Counted from the stretch's first letter, positions 27,866 to 36,967 are shown. The stretch: DNA of 64,000 nucleotides from Acidisoma cellulosilyticum (GCF_020621385.1 NZ_JAESVA010000003.1:310001-374000); one strand, 5' to 3'. The notes: generated from the letters alone by a model not told the origin. Made by a program: numbers and translations.

Positions 27866-28300
27866 ATGACTGTCCAGGATATTCTGCAGCACAAGGACGA
27901 ACGTCCGGTGCTGGTGCGCCCGACCGAAACCGTCCTGGCGACGGTTCGGCTGATGAACGAAAAAGGCGTCAGCGCCGTCATCGTCGAAGATGATCATCTG
28001 CGCCCCAATGCAATCTTCACCGAGCGTGATTTCGCGCGCGCCGTCGCAAAATACGGCGCCCCGGCGCTGTCCTTACCCATCGGCCCGCTCAGCAGCGCGC
28101 CGCTGATCTCCTGCGAGCCCAGCGAACGCGTCGATGCCGCGCTCGACAGCATGACGCGATCCAAGATCCGCCATCTTGCCGTGATGCAGAAGGACGAACT
28201 CCTCGGCCTGATCAGCATCGGCGATCTGGCGCGGCACCGGCTGCGCGAGAAGGAGTTGGAGGCCAATGTCCTGCTCGACCTCTCCCGCCGTCACGCCTAG
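27866..28300 (+). CDS. CBS-domain-pair protein
   Basis: A 144-residue protein made of two CBS domains (about 1-65 and 72-135) with no other domain; ISIGDLARHRL closes the second. Such stand-alone Bateman modules bind adenosine nucleotides and modulate partner proteins; the partner here is unknown. ATG at 27866 is preceded by GGGAGATTGACCC. A 259-base leader region separates it from uvrA and holds the uvrA terminator plus a small GGGG-CTT-CCCC hairpin near 27765. Confidence 0.85.
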   Translation: MTVQDILQHKDERPVLVRPTETVLATVRLMNEKGVSAVIVEDDHLRPNAIFTERDFARAVAKYGAPALSLPIGPLSSAPLISCEPSERVDAALDSMTRSKIRHLAVMQKDELLGLISIGDLARHRLREKELEANVLLDLSRRHA

Positions 28301-28384
28301 GCTGGCCGATGACTGTTATCGCGGATAGGACGCTGGCGCCGGGCAGTCAGGGATGATCTGATCCCGCAACCAGCGGAGGTCGCC

Positions 28385-29086
28385 ATGACAGCTATTCCCT
28401 ACCAGCGCGCGCTCATCATCGGCGCCGGACCCGGCATCAGCGCCTCGGTCGCCCGGCAATTGTCGGCGGCCGGGCTGGCCGTCGCCCTTGCCGCGCGCAA
28501 TATCGACAAGCTTGCCGATCTGGCGGCCGAGACGGGTGCGAAAACCTTCGCCGTCGATGCGACTGACCCGGCTGGCGTCGCCGCACTTTTCGCGCAGGTG
28601 GACGCCGCGATCGGCGTGCCGGATGTCGTGATCTACAACGCGAGCGCCCGCCTGCGCGGTCCGCTGGCGGAGCTTGATCCGGCGGGCGTGCAGCAGGTGC
28701 TGCAAGTCTCGGCCTTTGGGGCCTTTCTTGCCGTGCAGCAGGCCGCCAAACGCATGCTGCCCCAACGCCAAGGTGCCATTCTGCTGACGGGTGCCAGCGC
28801 TGGCCTGAAGGGATTTGCGCAATCGGCGCCCTTCGCCATGGGCAAGTTCGCGCTACGCGGCCTCGCCCAAAGTGCCGCGCGGGAGTTGGGTCCGCAGGGC
28901 ATTCATGTCGCGCATTTCAATATCGATGGCGGCGTCCGCAGCGCCGCGCGGCCGGACCCCACCGACCGGCCCGACAGCACACTCGATCCGGACGCCGTCG
29001 CCCAAACCTATCTCGATATCCTGCGCCAGCCGCGCAGCGCCTGGTCACTGGAAGTCGAAGTACGGCCCTGGGTCGAGACGTTCTGA
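28385..29086 (+). CDS. Atypical SDR-family protein
   Basis: A 233-residue short-chain dehydrogenase-fold protein. The nucleotide motif is GAGPGISASVA (13-23) instead of TGxxxGIG, and NAS replaces NAG. The active-site serine is S138 in TGASAG, but the usual tyrosine of YxxxK is phenylalanine: F150-A-M-G-K154. Many relatives with FALRGLAQS(A)ARELGP share this, so it is probably a subfamily trait; normal SDR catalysis is doubtful. GGAGGTCGCC precedes the ATG, a strong ribosome site. Confidence 0.8.
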   Translation: MTAIPYQRALIIGAGPGISASVARQLSAAGLAVALAARNIDKLADLAAETGAKTFAVDATDPAGVAALFAQVDAAIGVPDVVIYNASARLRGPLAELDPAGVQQVLQVSAFGAFLAVQQAAKRMLPQRQGAILLTGASAGLKGFAQSAPFAMGKFALRGLAQSAARELGPQGIHVAHFNIDGGVRSAARPDPTDRPDSTLDPDAVAQTYLDILRQPRSAWSLEVEVRPWVETF

Positions 29087-29142
29087 GCGCCATCACGCGC
29101 CGACCGACCGGCGGGGCACGCGGCTCATCTCGGCGATGCGCG

Positions 29143-30612
29143 TCAATGCATCGAGACGGCTATCGCCTCCGGCTCCGCGTCCAGTGATTTGCGATCAAAC
29201 AGCAGCATGCCGACGAAGAACAGGCCGCCGATCACCGTCAATCCGACAACGATCAGCACGGGGACCAGCGCGGCCGCCGGTGTCACAAGCACGAAAGTCG
29301 CTCCACCCAGCCAAACCAGCGCGGTGATCGCCACCGGCAACTCAAACCGCCCCAGATCAAAGGCGCCTTCCTTGCGATCCAGCCGCCGGCGCACCGAGAG
29401 ATATAGAATGACCGTCGCGGCATAGATCAGCACGGGCAGGATTGTTGACGCCGTGATCAAGGCCAGCAGCGCCTGACCGGGCATGGCGAGCATCAGCAGC
29501 GCCCCAACGGCCAATATCAGGAGCGTCGCCGGAATCGGTGTCTGTGTGCGCTTATTGACCTGCCGCATGAGCCGATGGCCGGGAAAGCGCCCATCACGCG
29601 ACATCGCGTAAATCAGGCGCGCGCCTGTTGCCATCACCACCATCCCGCAGGCGAAAAACGCAAAGGCAATGGCGACCAGCAGTGTCGTTTCCACGAAGGG
29701 GCCAAGCTGATCGTGGAGGATAGCGGCAACGGGTGATCCGCTACGGCTGATGCGCCCGATATCGGGGATCGCGACGGTCAGCGCGATCAGAAATAACAGG
29801 CCAAGCACGCTGGCAGCCACGACCGACCCCACGATGGCTTGCGGGACCGTCCGGTATGGGTCTTTGGCTTCCTCAGACAGGTTCGCCGCAGCGTCGAAGC
29901 CGGTCAGTGTCGCAAGACCCATGATCATCGCCAGCATCAGGCCGCCGCCGATCCCAAAATAATTGGCATCGCCTGCGGTGATCCCGCGTGAGGTGAGGTT
30001 GCTGACGGACCCCAGTCCCGTGGTCGCGCAGGCGATCGCCAAAGCGATGACCAGCAGCCCGACGATCGTGATTTCGACACCGACCGCGCAGGCGTTGAGG
30101 ATGCCGACAATGCGCGTCGACGCGATGGCAAGCAGGGTCTGGATGAGCAGAACGACGATGGTCAGAATGCGGGCGGTGCCCTCGTCGGCCTGCATCCCGA
30201 GCAACGGCATCAAGGCCTGGCTTGCAAGCGCGTTGTCGATCGCGACCACGGAAATGCCGAGATAGCAGAAGCTCAGCCAACCGAACCCCCAACCCACCCT
30301 GGGACTGGCGAGCCGCGATGCCCATTGATAGGAGGACCCGGTCAGCGCGATGCGCGCCGCGAATTGGGCGATAATGAGGGCCACAAGTGTTTGGCCGACT
30401 GCGGCGATGACCCACAACCAGATCCCGACAGGCCCCGCGGTGCGCAGAACAGCGTCATATGTGGCGAAGATGCCGACTGCGACGGAGATGAAAGCGAAAG
30501 AGATCGCAAAGACCTGGGCAGGCCCCAGCGTGCGCTTCAGCTCCTGCTTATAGCGCCCAAGGCCAGGGGCAGGTCCTTCGACGGGCTTGGCGCGCGGCAG
30601 TCCTGCCATCAT
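29143..30612 (-). CDS. APC-superfamily amino acid permease
   Basis: A 489-residue permease with about 12 predicted membrane helices. The first helix motif (ISFAFISVAVGIFATY) and GFDAAANLSEEAKDP, which marks the loop after helix 6-7 in the amino acid/choline (ACT/BAT) group, are clear. Likely an inner-membrane proton-coupled amino acid, GABA or polyamine importer; substrate not determinable. Stands alone between an SDR gene and a repeat-bearing intergenic region. Confidence 0.85.
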   Translation of the reverse strand: MMAGLPRAKPVEGPAPGLGRYKQELKRTLGPAQVFAISFAFISVAVGIFATYDAVLRTAGPVGIWLWVIAAVGQTLVALIIAQFAARIALTGSSYQWASRLASPRVGWGFGWLSFCYLGISVVAIDNALASQALMPLLGMQADEGTARILTIVVLLIQTLLAIASTRIVGILNACAVGVEITIVGLLVIALAIACATTGLGSVSNLTSRGITAGDANYFGIGGGLMLAMIMGLATLTGFDAAANLSEEAKDPYRTVPQAIVGSVVAASVLGLLFLIALTVAIPDIGRISRSGSPVAAILHDQLGPFVETTLLVAIAFAFFACGMVVMATGARLIYAMSRDGRFPGHRLMRQVNKRTQTPIPATLLILAVGALLMLAMPGQALLALITASTILPVLIYAATVILYLSVRRRLDRKEGAFDLGRFELPVAITALVWLGGATFVLVTPAAALVPVLIVVGLTVIGGLFFVGMLLFDRKSLDAEPEAIAVSMH

Positions 30613-30704
30613 TCACTTTCGGTGATGAATTTAAGTAACCTTACGAAACGATGAATCGGATTGATAGCAATTTGCACAGAGGCTGGAGGCCAACCCCAAT
30701 CCAT

Positions 30705-30865
30705 TAGAGTTTGTCTGATTTTAACTGAAGCTTGTCCCTAATATCGTCATGCCCGGCCCCAGAGCCGGGCATCCATTCGTTGGGGCGCCCAAGAACTGGA
30801 TGACCGGGTCAAGCCCGGCCATGACGGGGCAAGGGGTCGTTTCCACCTAAACCTGACGGACTCTA
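30705..30865. repeat. MITE-like element with terminal inverted repeats
   Basis: The ends TAGAGTTTGTCTGATTTTA (from 30705) and, inverted, TAGAGTCCGTCAGGTTTA (ending 30865) match over most of 18-19 positions. Inside lies a palindromic block (30745-30826) with CGTCATGCCCGGC at one side and GCCCGGCCATGACG at the other. No coding capacity is seen. Terminal TA pairs on both sides would suit an IS630/mariner-type target duplication, but the parent transposase is not in the window. Confidence 0.5.
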
Positions 30866-30870
30866 GCCTG

Positions 30871-31236
30871 CTAGAATGGCGCTTCCGCTACATGCCACAG
30901 CACGCCGGACGGGTCGGAGAGAAACCCGACCTTCAGCCCCCAAGGCTGGATCGCAGGGGCCTGCGGCGGCTTGATGGCGAAATCGATCATCAGCGCCGCG
31001 ACGTCGATCTCCTCCCAGTAGCGCTCGACATCGCGTACCAGCAGCTGGAGCATGAAATGTTCGGCCAGCGCCGGCTCGTAGAAATCCTGGAGAATGAAGC
31101 TGAAGCTGCCGAGCTTGAGCATGGCGACCGGCGCCTCTTCCCAGGTGAGCCGAAAGCCAATCGCCTGATAAAACCGTTTGGAGAGCGCGAAATCCTTCGC
31201 GGGCACGAAGGGCCGCAGCGCCAGAACCTGGTCCAA
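30871..31236 (-). CDS. VOC family protein
   Basis: A 121-residue single-module VOC protein: LRPFVPAKDFALSKRFYQAIGF at the start and FLSDPSGVLWHVAEAPF at the end follow the glyoxalase/bleomycin-resistance fold, with F-DP-G-W closing. No metal-ligand set typical of glyoxalase I is obvious, so a binding rather than catalytic role is possible. Its stop codon lies only 5 bases from the repeat element at 30705-30865, which may serve as its terminator. Confidence 0.72.
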   Translation of the reverse strand: MDQVLALRPFVPAKDFALSKRFYQAIGFRLTWEEAPVAMLKLGSFSFILQDFYEPALAEHFMLQLLVRDVERYWEEIDVAALMIDFAIKPPQAPAIQPWGLKVGFLSDPSGVLWHVAEAPF

Positions 31237-31395
31237 GCCGAAACCTCCGCCGTTCTATCAATCTCAGGGTCTTTTACTCCGCCCGATGCCTTGCCGCTAC
31301 CATTGCGCATAGGCGATGCCGATCCGTTAGGGCTTGCCATCGGCCGCCACACGGGGTTGAACCGCCGCCCTTCGACGAGCCAGGACTAGAGGCGG

Positions 31396-32676
31396 ATGAC
31401 ACAGCTGATCGGCATCGACTTCGGCACCACCAACAGTGTGCTGGCACGGCTTGAGGCCGACGGCAGCGTGACCACCACCCGCTATGCCGTGGGGCAGCGG
31501 GAGGTCGATGTCTTCCGCACCGTGCTGTGTTTCTGGAATGAGGAAAACAAGGGCCGCAGCAAGCTTTGCCACGCGGCCGGCCCCTATGCGGTCGAAAGCT
31601 ACCTCAACGACCCGACCGACAGCCGTCTCATCATGTCGATGAAGACCTATCTGGCGCAGCGCAGTTTCTCGCGCACTAATATCTTCGGCAAGATTTTTAC
31701 CCTCGAAGACATGATCGCCTCCTTCCTCGACGGGTTGATGCAGGGCGAGCGGCCGCAGGCGCATATCGTCGCCGGCCGCCCTGTACGCTTCGCGGGCGAA
31801 CTGGCCGATGACGAATTCGGCGAGGCCCGGCTGCGCGCATCCTTCAAACAGGCCGGCTATCCCACGATCGACGTAGCGTTGGAGCCCGAGGCCGCCGGCT
31901 ATCGCTTTGCCCGCACGCTGACCGAGCCCGCGACCGTGCTGGTCGGGGATTTCGGCGGCGGCACCAGCGATTTTTCGGTCATCCGCTTCGACCCGAAAAG
32001 CCGCCGAGGCGTCAAACCGCTCGGCTATTCCGGTGTCGGCATCGCGGGCGATACCTTCGACTATCGCATCATCGACAATGTCGTCTCGCCGCTGCTCGGC
32101 AAGGGCGATGTCTATTCCGTCATGGGGACCGAGCTGCCGGTGCCTCCCGAATATTTCTCCGGCTTCGCGCGTTGGCACCGGCTGTCCTTGATGAAGGCAC
32201 CGCGCACCTTGCGCGCCATCGGGGAAGTCGCGGCCGCCAGCCGCAATCCGGACAAGCTGCGCATGCTGGTGCGGCTGATCGAGGACGAACTCGGCTATCA
32301 GCTCTATCAGACCGTCAGCGCCGTGAAGGCCGAACTCTCGCGCGCGGACAAGGCCGTGCTGCGCTTCGCGCACGGCGATCTCGCGATCGAGCGGACCATC
32401 GCGCGGCATGAATTCGAGCGCTGGATCGCTGAGGATCTGGCGCGCATGTCGGCGTCGGTCGATCAGGCAATCGCTGCCGCCGGATTGCATGCCGATGACA
32501 TCGACCGCGTCTTCCTGACCGGCGGCACCTCCTTCGTGCCGGCCGTGCGCGGCTTGTTCGAAACGCGATTCGGTGCGGAGAAGGTTTCGGGCGGCGGCGA
32601 ATTCGTCTCGGTCGCTGAGGGCCTCGCGCTCATCGGCCGTGACCGGGCAGAAAATGGCCTGCTCGCCCTGGCCTAA
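31396..32676 (+). CDS. Hsp70-like ATPase (YegD type)
   Basis: A 426-residue actin-fold ATPase. Phosphate motif 1 is GIDFGTTNS at the N-terminus, motif 2 GDFGGGTSDFSV near the middle, and the adenosine motif FLTGGTSFVPAV near the end. Hsp70s are about 640 residues; this protein ends after the nucleotide domain and lacks a substrate-binding domain, as in E. coli YegD. Chaperone activity is unproven. Starts 4 bases after AGAGGCGG; stands alone. Confidence 0.82.
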   Translation: MTQLIGIDFGTTNSVLARLEADGSVTTTRYAVGQREVDVFRTVLCFWNEENKGRSKLCHAAGPYAVESYLNDPTDSRLIMSMKTYLAQRSFSRTNIFGKIFTLEDMIASFLDGLMQGERPQAHIVAGRPVRFAGELADDEFGEARLRASFKQAGYPTIDVALEPEAAGYRFARTLTEPATVLVGDFGGGTSDFSVIRFDPKSRRGVKPLGYSGVGIAGDTFDYRIIDNVVSPLLGKGDVYSVMGTELPVPPEYFSGFARWHRLSLMKAPRTLRAIGEVAAASRNPDKLRMLVRLIEDELGYQLYQTVSAVKAELSRADKAVLRFAHGDLAIERTIARHEFERWIAEDLARMSASVDQAIAAAGLHADDIDRVFLTGGTSFVPAVRGLFETRFGAEKVSGGGEFVSVAEGLALIGRDRAENGLLALA

Positions 32677-32780
32677 AGGCTGGCGCGACAGGGCCAGATA
32701 AACCTTCCTTAATATGGCGTTGCGTTGTTTAGCGGCGAGCCAGGACGTAGCCTGCGGCGCAGCTTGCACAGGAGTTTTGG

Positions 32781-33224
32781 ATGTCCTTGACCCGTTTTAC
32801 AAAACGCCTTGGCGTGCCGGCGGCGCTGGCCGCGGCGGCGCTGTTTGGCCTCACCGGTATCGCCTCGGCGCAGAGCGCCTGCGGCGTTCCGCCTTCCGGC
32901 CTCGTGCGGCTCTGGGCCGGTATCGGCTGCCAGGGCCAGTCGGCTGATTTCGCCACCAGCAGCCAGGTCGCCAATTTCCCGGCCTATTCCGTTTCCAACG
33001 GCACTGGGCAGTGGATCGCGCTCTCCGACACGCCCGATCCCAGCCAGGCCAACCATACGCTGCTGATCCAGAACGGCTGCTATTACCCCGATCTCAGCCA
33101 GTTCCACTGGCAGAGCGGCCAGTCCTGGGTCGGCCATATCCGCGCGATCGCGGTTCTGCCGCCGGGCGGCACGCCGGAAACCTATCCCTATGGCGGCAGC
33201 AAGGTGATCGGGAAATGCAGCTGA
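32781..33224 (+). CDS. Secreted protein of unknown function
   Basis: A 147-residue precursor with a clear Sec signal peptide (basic MSLTRFTKRL, hydrophobic core, cleavage probably after ASA near residue 30). The mature part is rich in Gly, Ser, Gln and Trp, with four cysteines (CGVPPSG, GCQGQS, GCYYPD, KCS end) that could form two disulfides. Strong Shine-Dalgarno AGGAGTTTTGG before the ATG. No family recognised; beta-rich small secreted protein. Confidence 0.72.
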   Translation: MSLTRFTKRLGVPAALAAAALFGLTGIASAQSACGVPPSGLVRLWAGIGCQGQSADFATSSQVANFPAYSVSNGTGQWIALSDTPDPSQANHTLLIQNGCYYPDLSQFHWQSGQSWVGHIRAIAVLPPGGTPETYPYGGSKVIGKCS

Positions 33225-33259
33225 GCGGCCCGGCCGCTTAGCCCGGTTGGGTCAGGGTC

Positions 33260-34060
33260 TTGTTTATCTTCGTCCTGTCCAAGCTGGCCTGGCTGATTCT
33301 GGCCCCCAGCATGCTGCTTCTGCTGCTGGCTTGCCTTGGTCTGCTGCTGGTCATCGGCCAGCGCAGACGGGCCGGCATCGCCTGCCTGTCGGTCGCCCTT
33401 GGCGCCTACGCTGCCATCGCCTTTCTACCTCTCGGCGCCTGGCTACTCGCGCCGATCGAGAACCGCTTCCCGCAGCCGCAGGCGCTGCCCCCTTCCGTCA
33501 CCGGCATCATCGTGCTCGGCGGCGCGGTCGAGACAGCGCTATCCGCCGCCCATGGCATGCCCGCCCTCAATGCCGCCGCCGAACGGATGACGAGCTTCGT
33601 CACCCTCGCGCGCCGTTATCCGCAAGCGAAGCTCGTCTTCACCGGCGGCAATGGGGAACTGGTCCATGCGGATCTGACCGAAGCCGATGTGGCAAAGCAG
33701 CTATTCGACGGTCTTGGTCTGGCCGACCGCAACGTCATCTATGAGCACCGCTCCCGCACGACCTATGAGAATGTCCGGGACCTCAAGGCTCTCCTCAAGC
33801 CGCAGCCCAGCGAAACCTGGCTGCTCATCACGTCGGCCTGGCATATGCCGCGCGCCATGGGCCTGTTCCAGCAGGCTGACTGGCCGGTGTTAGCCTATCC
33901 GGTCGGCTATAAGACCGGGCCCGGCCTGGTCCTGGCCTTTCGCGGCAGCTTTCCGGATCGGCTGGAACTGGTCGATCTCGCTGCCCATGAATGGCTCGGG
34001 CTTACCGCCTATTGGCTGCTCGGCCGTACCTCCGCGCTCTTTCCCGCGCCGCAGGGCTGA
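33260..34060 (+). CDS. YdcF/ElyC-family (DUF218) membrane protein
   Basis: A 266-residue DUF218 protein with two N-terminal membrane helices (about 5-30 and 36-65) and a periplasmic domain carrying GIIVLGGAV, FTGGNGEL, the YENVRDLK motif and TSAWHMPRAM. ElyC members affect peptidoglycan and lipid-carrier metabolism; that role is inferred from family only. The TTG start at 33260 has GGGTC before it. Its 3' end overlaps the convergent M23 peptidase gene by 52 bases. Confidence 0.8.
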   Translation: MFIFVLSKLAWLILAPSMLLLLLACLGLLLVIGQRRRAGIACLSVALGAYAAIAFLPLGAWLLAPIENRFPQPQALPPSVTGIIVLGGAVETALSAAHGMPALNAAAERMTSFVTLARRYPQAKLVFTGGNGELVHADLTEADVAKQLFDGLGLADRNVIYEHRSRTTYENVRDLKALLKPQPSETWLLITSAWHMPRAMGLFQQADWPVLAYPVGYKTGPGLVLAFRGSFPDRLELVDLAAHEWLGLTAYWLLGRTSALFPAPQG

Positions 34061-34548
34061 ACGCCGAGATAAGGCGCCGGATCGACGCGCTTCCCGTCGA
34101 TATGAATCTCGAAATAGAGATGCGTGCCCAGCGTCAGCCCCGTGCGACCGATGCGGCCGATCCATTGCCCGGCCTTGAGGGTTTTCGCGCCATTCGCGAT
34201 GGCGGGGGAGACCATGCCGAGATGCGCGTAAAGCGACTGGAAGCCGGGATGCTGCACCAGCACCTCCAACCCGCCCATGCCTTCACGGTCAATGCGGATG
34301 ATATGTCCCGGTGCAACCGCAAGCACCCGCGCGCCGGCCGCCGCCCGAAGATCGACGCCCCAGTGATAGCGCCCGGCGACGGGTGCCTGACGGAGAATCC
34401 TCGGCCCGAAGGGAGAGGTCACGCAACCCGGCTCCACCGGAAGAACTAAATCGATCGGACCGGGCGACGCCGCCTGCACCGGCAAACTTGCCAGGCCCAT
34501 CGCTGAGATTATCAGCCAGGCTGAAAGGATCCTGTTGCTCATTCGCAT
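34009..34548 (-). CDS. M23-family (LytM) peptidase
   Basis: A 179-residue secreted LytM-fold protein: signal peptide with cleavage near VQA (residue 25), then TSPFGPR, the HWGVD zinc motif (H...D), GLEVLVQHPGFQSLYAHL and HLYFEIH with the second histidine pair. Zinc ligands are intact, so it may be an active endopeptidase on cell-wall cross-links. Convergent with and overlapping the YdcF-like gene. Confidence 0.85.
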   Translation of the reverse strand: MRMSNRILSAWLIISAMGLASLPVQAASPGPIDLVLPVEPGCVTSPFGPRILRQAPVAGRYHWGVDLRAAAGARVLAVAPGHIIRIDREGMGGLEVLVQHPGFQSLYAHLGMVSPAIANGAKTLKAGQWIGRIGRTGLTLGTHLYFEIHIDGKRVDPAPYLGVQPCGAGKSAEVRPSSQ

Positions 34549-34623
34549 TTCTGCCTAGGCGCGGAAACCGTCACGTTCTAATACCTGAGTCTCGAAACGC
34601 TTCTTGATGCCAGAACAATCACC

Positions 34624-35289
34624 ATGACCTTTCCGAGCCTGATCCGCGCGTTGGCAACCATCGGCCTCGCGCTTACTCTTCCCTTGGCTGCGGCGCGAGC
34701 CCAGACCGCTGCGCCGACCGACGATCTGGTCGCCGGCAGTGTGCTTGTGCGCGGGCGAATCGAGGGCGTCCTTCTCAAACACAATGGCACCACCATAAGC
34801 CGCATCGGCGGCTATCTCGACAATTCCGACAGCGTGACGCCGGAAATCGATCTTTCCTACTTCTTTACCGATCATATCGCCATCGAGGGTGAGACCGGCC
34901 TGCTGCATACGACGCTGACGGCGAAGGATACGCGGCTGGGCAATGTCTCGATCGGCAAGGTGTCGAGCGTCCCCATCTTTCTCGTCCCGCAATACCATTT
35001 TCTGCCCAACTCCCGCTTCAACCCTTATCTCGGCGTCGGTGTCGCGATCCTGCCCTATTTCAATGCGGAAGCGGCGGGTGGGCTGGTACGGCAGCTTTCG
35101 GTCTCGAACGAGGTCGGCACCGTGTTCCAACTCGGCATCGACTATCGTGTCGCCGGTCCCTGGTACGCCAATTTCGACGTCAAGAAGCTGATCCTGAGCG
35201 CCCATGCCACGGCGAATAACGGTGCCCTCAGCGCTAGTGGACAGGTCAACCCCTGGATCATCGGCGCGGGGATCGGTTACCGCTTCTGA
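34624..35289 (+). CDS. OmpW-family outer membrane protein
   Basis: A 221-residue precursor with signal peptide (cleavage near ARA, residue 25) and an eight-strand barrel pattern: SVLVRGRIEGVL near the start, PEIDLSYFFTDHIAIEGETG, VPIFLVPQYHF, FNPYLGVGVA and a C-terminal aromatic residue (GAGIGYRF) for BAM insertion. This is the OmpW layout; OmpW proteins form a narrow hydrophobic channel. Substrate unknown. Confidence 0.85.
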   Translation: MTFPSLIRALATIGLALTLPLAAARAQTAAPTDDLVAGSVLVRGRIEGVLLKHNGTTISRIGGYLDNSDSVTPEIDLSYFFTDHIAIEGETGLLHTTLTAKDTRLGNVSIGKVSSVPIFLVPQYHFLPNSRFNPYLGVGVAILPYFNAEAAGGLVRQLSVSNEVGTVFQLGIDYRVAGPWYANFDVKKLILSAHATANNGALSASGQVNPWIIGAGIGYRF

Positions 35290-35357
35290 CCCTCCGGCGC
35301 TGGACAAGTGGGGCGGAAACCGGCACCTCGCCCGCGTTCCCTTGAACGGATCGGATC

Positions 35358-36311
35358 ATGGTGCTGACCACTGGCACGCTTTCCTTGCTCATCATGGGCT
35401 ATGGTGCCTTCGGCCAGGCCTTGGCCGGGGCATTGCATCGGCGCGGCGATATCGCGATCTCGGTCTTCAGCCGCAACCCGCCGACGGAGGCCGCGCCGCG
35501 CGCGTCCGTCTCGACCTTCATCCACGATCTGCGCGCGATCGATCTCGGCGCTTTCGATGTCGTCATCCTGGCATTGCCGAGCGGCGCCCTTGCCTCGGTC
35601 CTCGACCAATTGCCGCCGCACAGGCCACGCGCCGTCATTCTCTCCTGCGTCAAAGGCATGGACGCCGAAACGCATGACTTTCCTACGGACCTGATCGCCA
35701 AACACCTGCCCGGCCATACCGTCGGCATGCTGTCCGGCCCCACCTTCGCAAGCGAAATGCTGGCGGGCCAAGCGGTCTGGATGTCCCTCGGCTGTGTCGA
35801 CGGCGGATCGGCCCAGGGCGTCGCAGACCGGCTTGCCGGGCCGCTTCTGTCGCTCACCCCCACCACGGACCTGCGCGGGCTGGAAATCATCGGCGTCGCC
35901 AAAAACATCATCGCCATCGGCGCCGGCCTGACAGAAGGGCTCGGGCTCGGCGCGAATACCCGCGCCAGCTATGTCGCCCGCGGCATTCAGGAATTGTCCG
36001 CCCTTTTGCCCGCGCTCGGCGGCAAGGCGGAAACCGTGCTGTCACCCGGCGGACTCGGCGATCTTATCCTCACCTGCACCTCCGCCCAGTCCCGCAACTA
36101 CCGTTTCGGGCAGGACCTCGGCCTGCGACTCGCATCCCAACCGAAGACGGCGTCAGGTCCCGTGCCGCTGGCGGAAGGCAGCCGCTCCATCACGGCCTTC
36201 CTTGCCTTCATCCGGCGTTCGGGCGCAGCGTCCCGCTACTTCGACGGGCTGGCGGCCGCGATGGCCAATCCGGACAGCATGGCGGATCGGCTGACCGCGA
36301 CGATCGGCTGA
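35358..36311 (+). CDS. gpsA: Glycerol-3-phosphate dehydrogenase [NAD(P)+]
   Basis: A 317-residue cytosolic GpsA that makes sn-glycerol-3-phosphate for phospholipid synthesis. LLIMGYGAFGQALA is the Rossmann motif (usually GxGxxG with W or S; here GYGAFG), then SGPTFASE, the catalytic lysine in GVAKNIIAIGAG, the LSPGGLGDLILTCTS block and NYRFG. All key blocks are intact. Stands alone between an OmpW gene and a convergent Lrp/AsnC regulator. Confidence 0.9.
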   Translation: MVLTTGTLSLLIMGYGAFGQALAGALHRRGDIAISVFSRNPPTEAAPRASVSTFIHDLRAIDLGAFDVVILALPSGALASVLDQLPPHRPRAVILSCVKGMDAETHDFPTDLIAKHLPGHTVGMLSGPTFASEMLAGQAVWMSLGCVDGGSAQGVADRLAGPLLSLTPTTDLRGLEIIGVAKNIIAIGAGLTEGLGLGANTRASYVARGIQELSALLPALGGKAETVLSPGGLGDLILTCTSAQSRNYRFGQDLGLRLASQPKTASGPVPLAEGSRSITAFLAFIRRSGAASRYFDGLAAAMANPDSMADRLTATIG

Positions 36312-36314
36312 ACG

Positions 36315-36794
36315 CTAAATGGGGACGCCGGCGACGTTCTTGCTGGTCCTGATCGTCTGCAGCGTCTGCACGCGGCTGACCTCGGGCAGGCCCGTCAGCC
36401 GCTGCGTCAGGATATTCTCGTGGGCCGCGTCACGCGCCACGAGTCGCAGCAGAAAATCGCCGCCGCCCCGGATCATGTGGCATTCGCGCACCTCTTCCCA
36501 GGTCGCGACTTGCTTTTCGAAGCCCGAGAGCATGACTTCCTTTTGGCTTTCCAGCCCGACGATGACGAAAAAGGTGATGCTCCACCCGAGCTTCGACCCG
36601 TCCGTTTCGGCGTGATAGCCGCGGATAAGCCCGGCCTCCTCCAGCCGTCGCACGCGACGCAGGCAAGGCGGCGCGGAAATTCCCGCGCGGCGCGCCAGTT
36701 CGACATTCGTTATGCGGCCGTCGATCTGCAGTTCGGTCAGAATTCTGCGATCAATCGCATCGAAATCGACAAGTTCATTCTGGTCGGTCTTCAT
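36315..36794 (-). CDS. Lrp/AsnC-family regulator
   Basis: A 159-residue protein with an N-terminal helix-turn-helix (DFDAIDRRILTELQIDGRITNVELARRAGISAPPCLRRVRRLEEAG) and a C-terminal RAM effector domain. Start at 36794 gives the normal Lrp length; an extension to 36830 is less likely. The strong similarity to Lrp-type leucine-responsive regulators suggests amino-acid sensing. Divergent from trxB with 173 bases between. Confidence 0.87.
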   Translation of the reverse strand: MKTDQNELVDFDAIDRRILTELQIDGRITNVELARRAGISAPPCLRRVRRLEEAGLIRGYHAETDGSKLGWSITFFVIVGLESQKEVMLSGFEKQVATWEEVRECHMIRGGGDFLLRLVARDAAHENILTQRLTGLPEVSRVQTLQTIRTSKNVAGVPI

Positions 36795-36967
36795 CGAGAG
36801 ATCCACATACTCCAAAGCGATCCAAAGCACGGGCCGCGCGCAATATTATTTCATTGGCCTGCGATGCGGGCAATGGTATCCAGGTCGGCCCGGCAGTGTT
36901 TTCCTTGCCTTAGCTTCCGGGGGACCGATATCTTACTTTTGCTCGAATCGGTGGATCGTCTTTTCTC

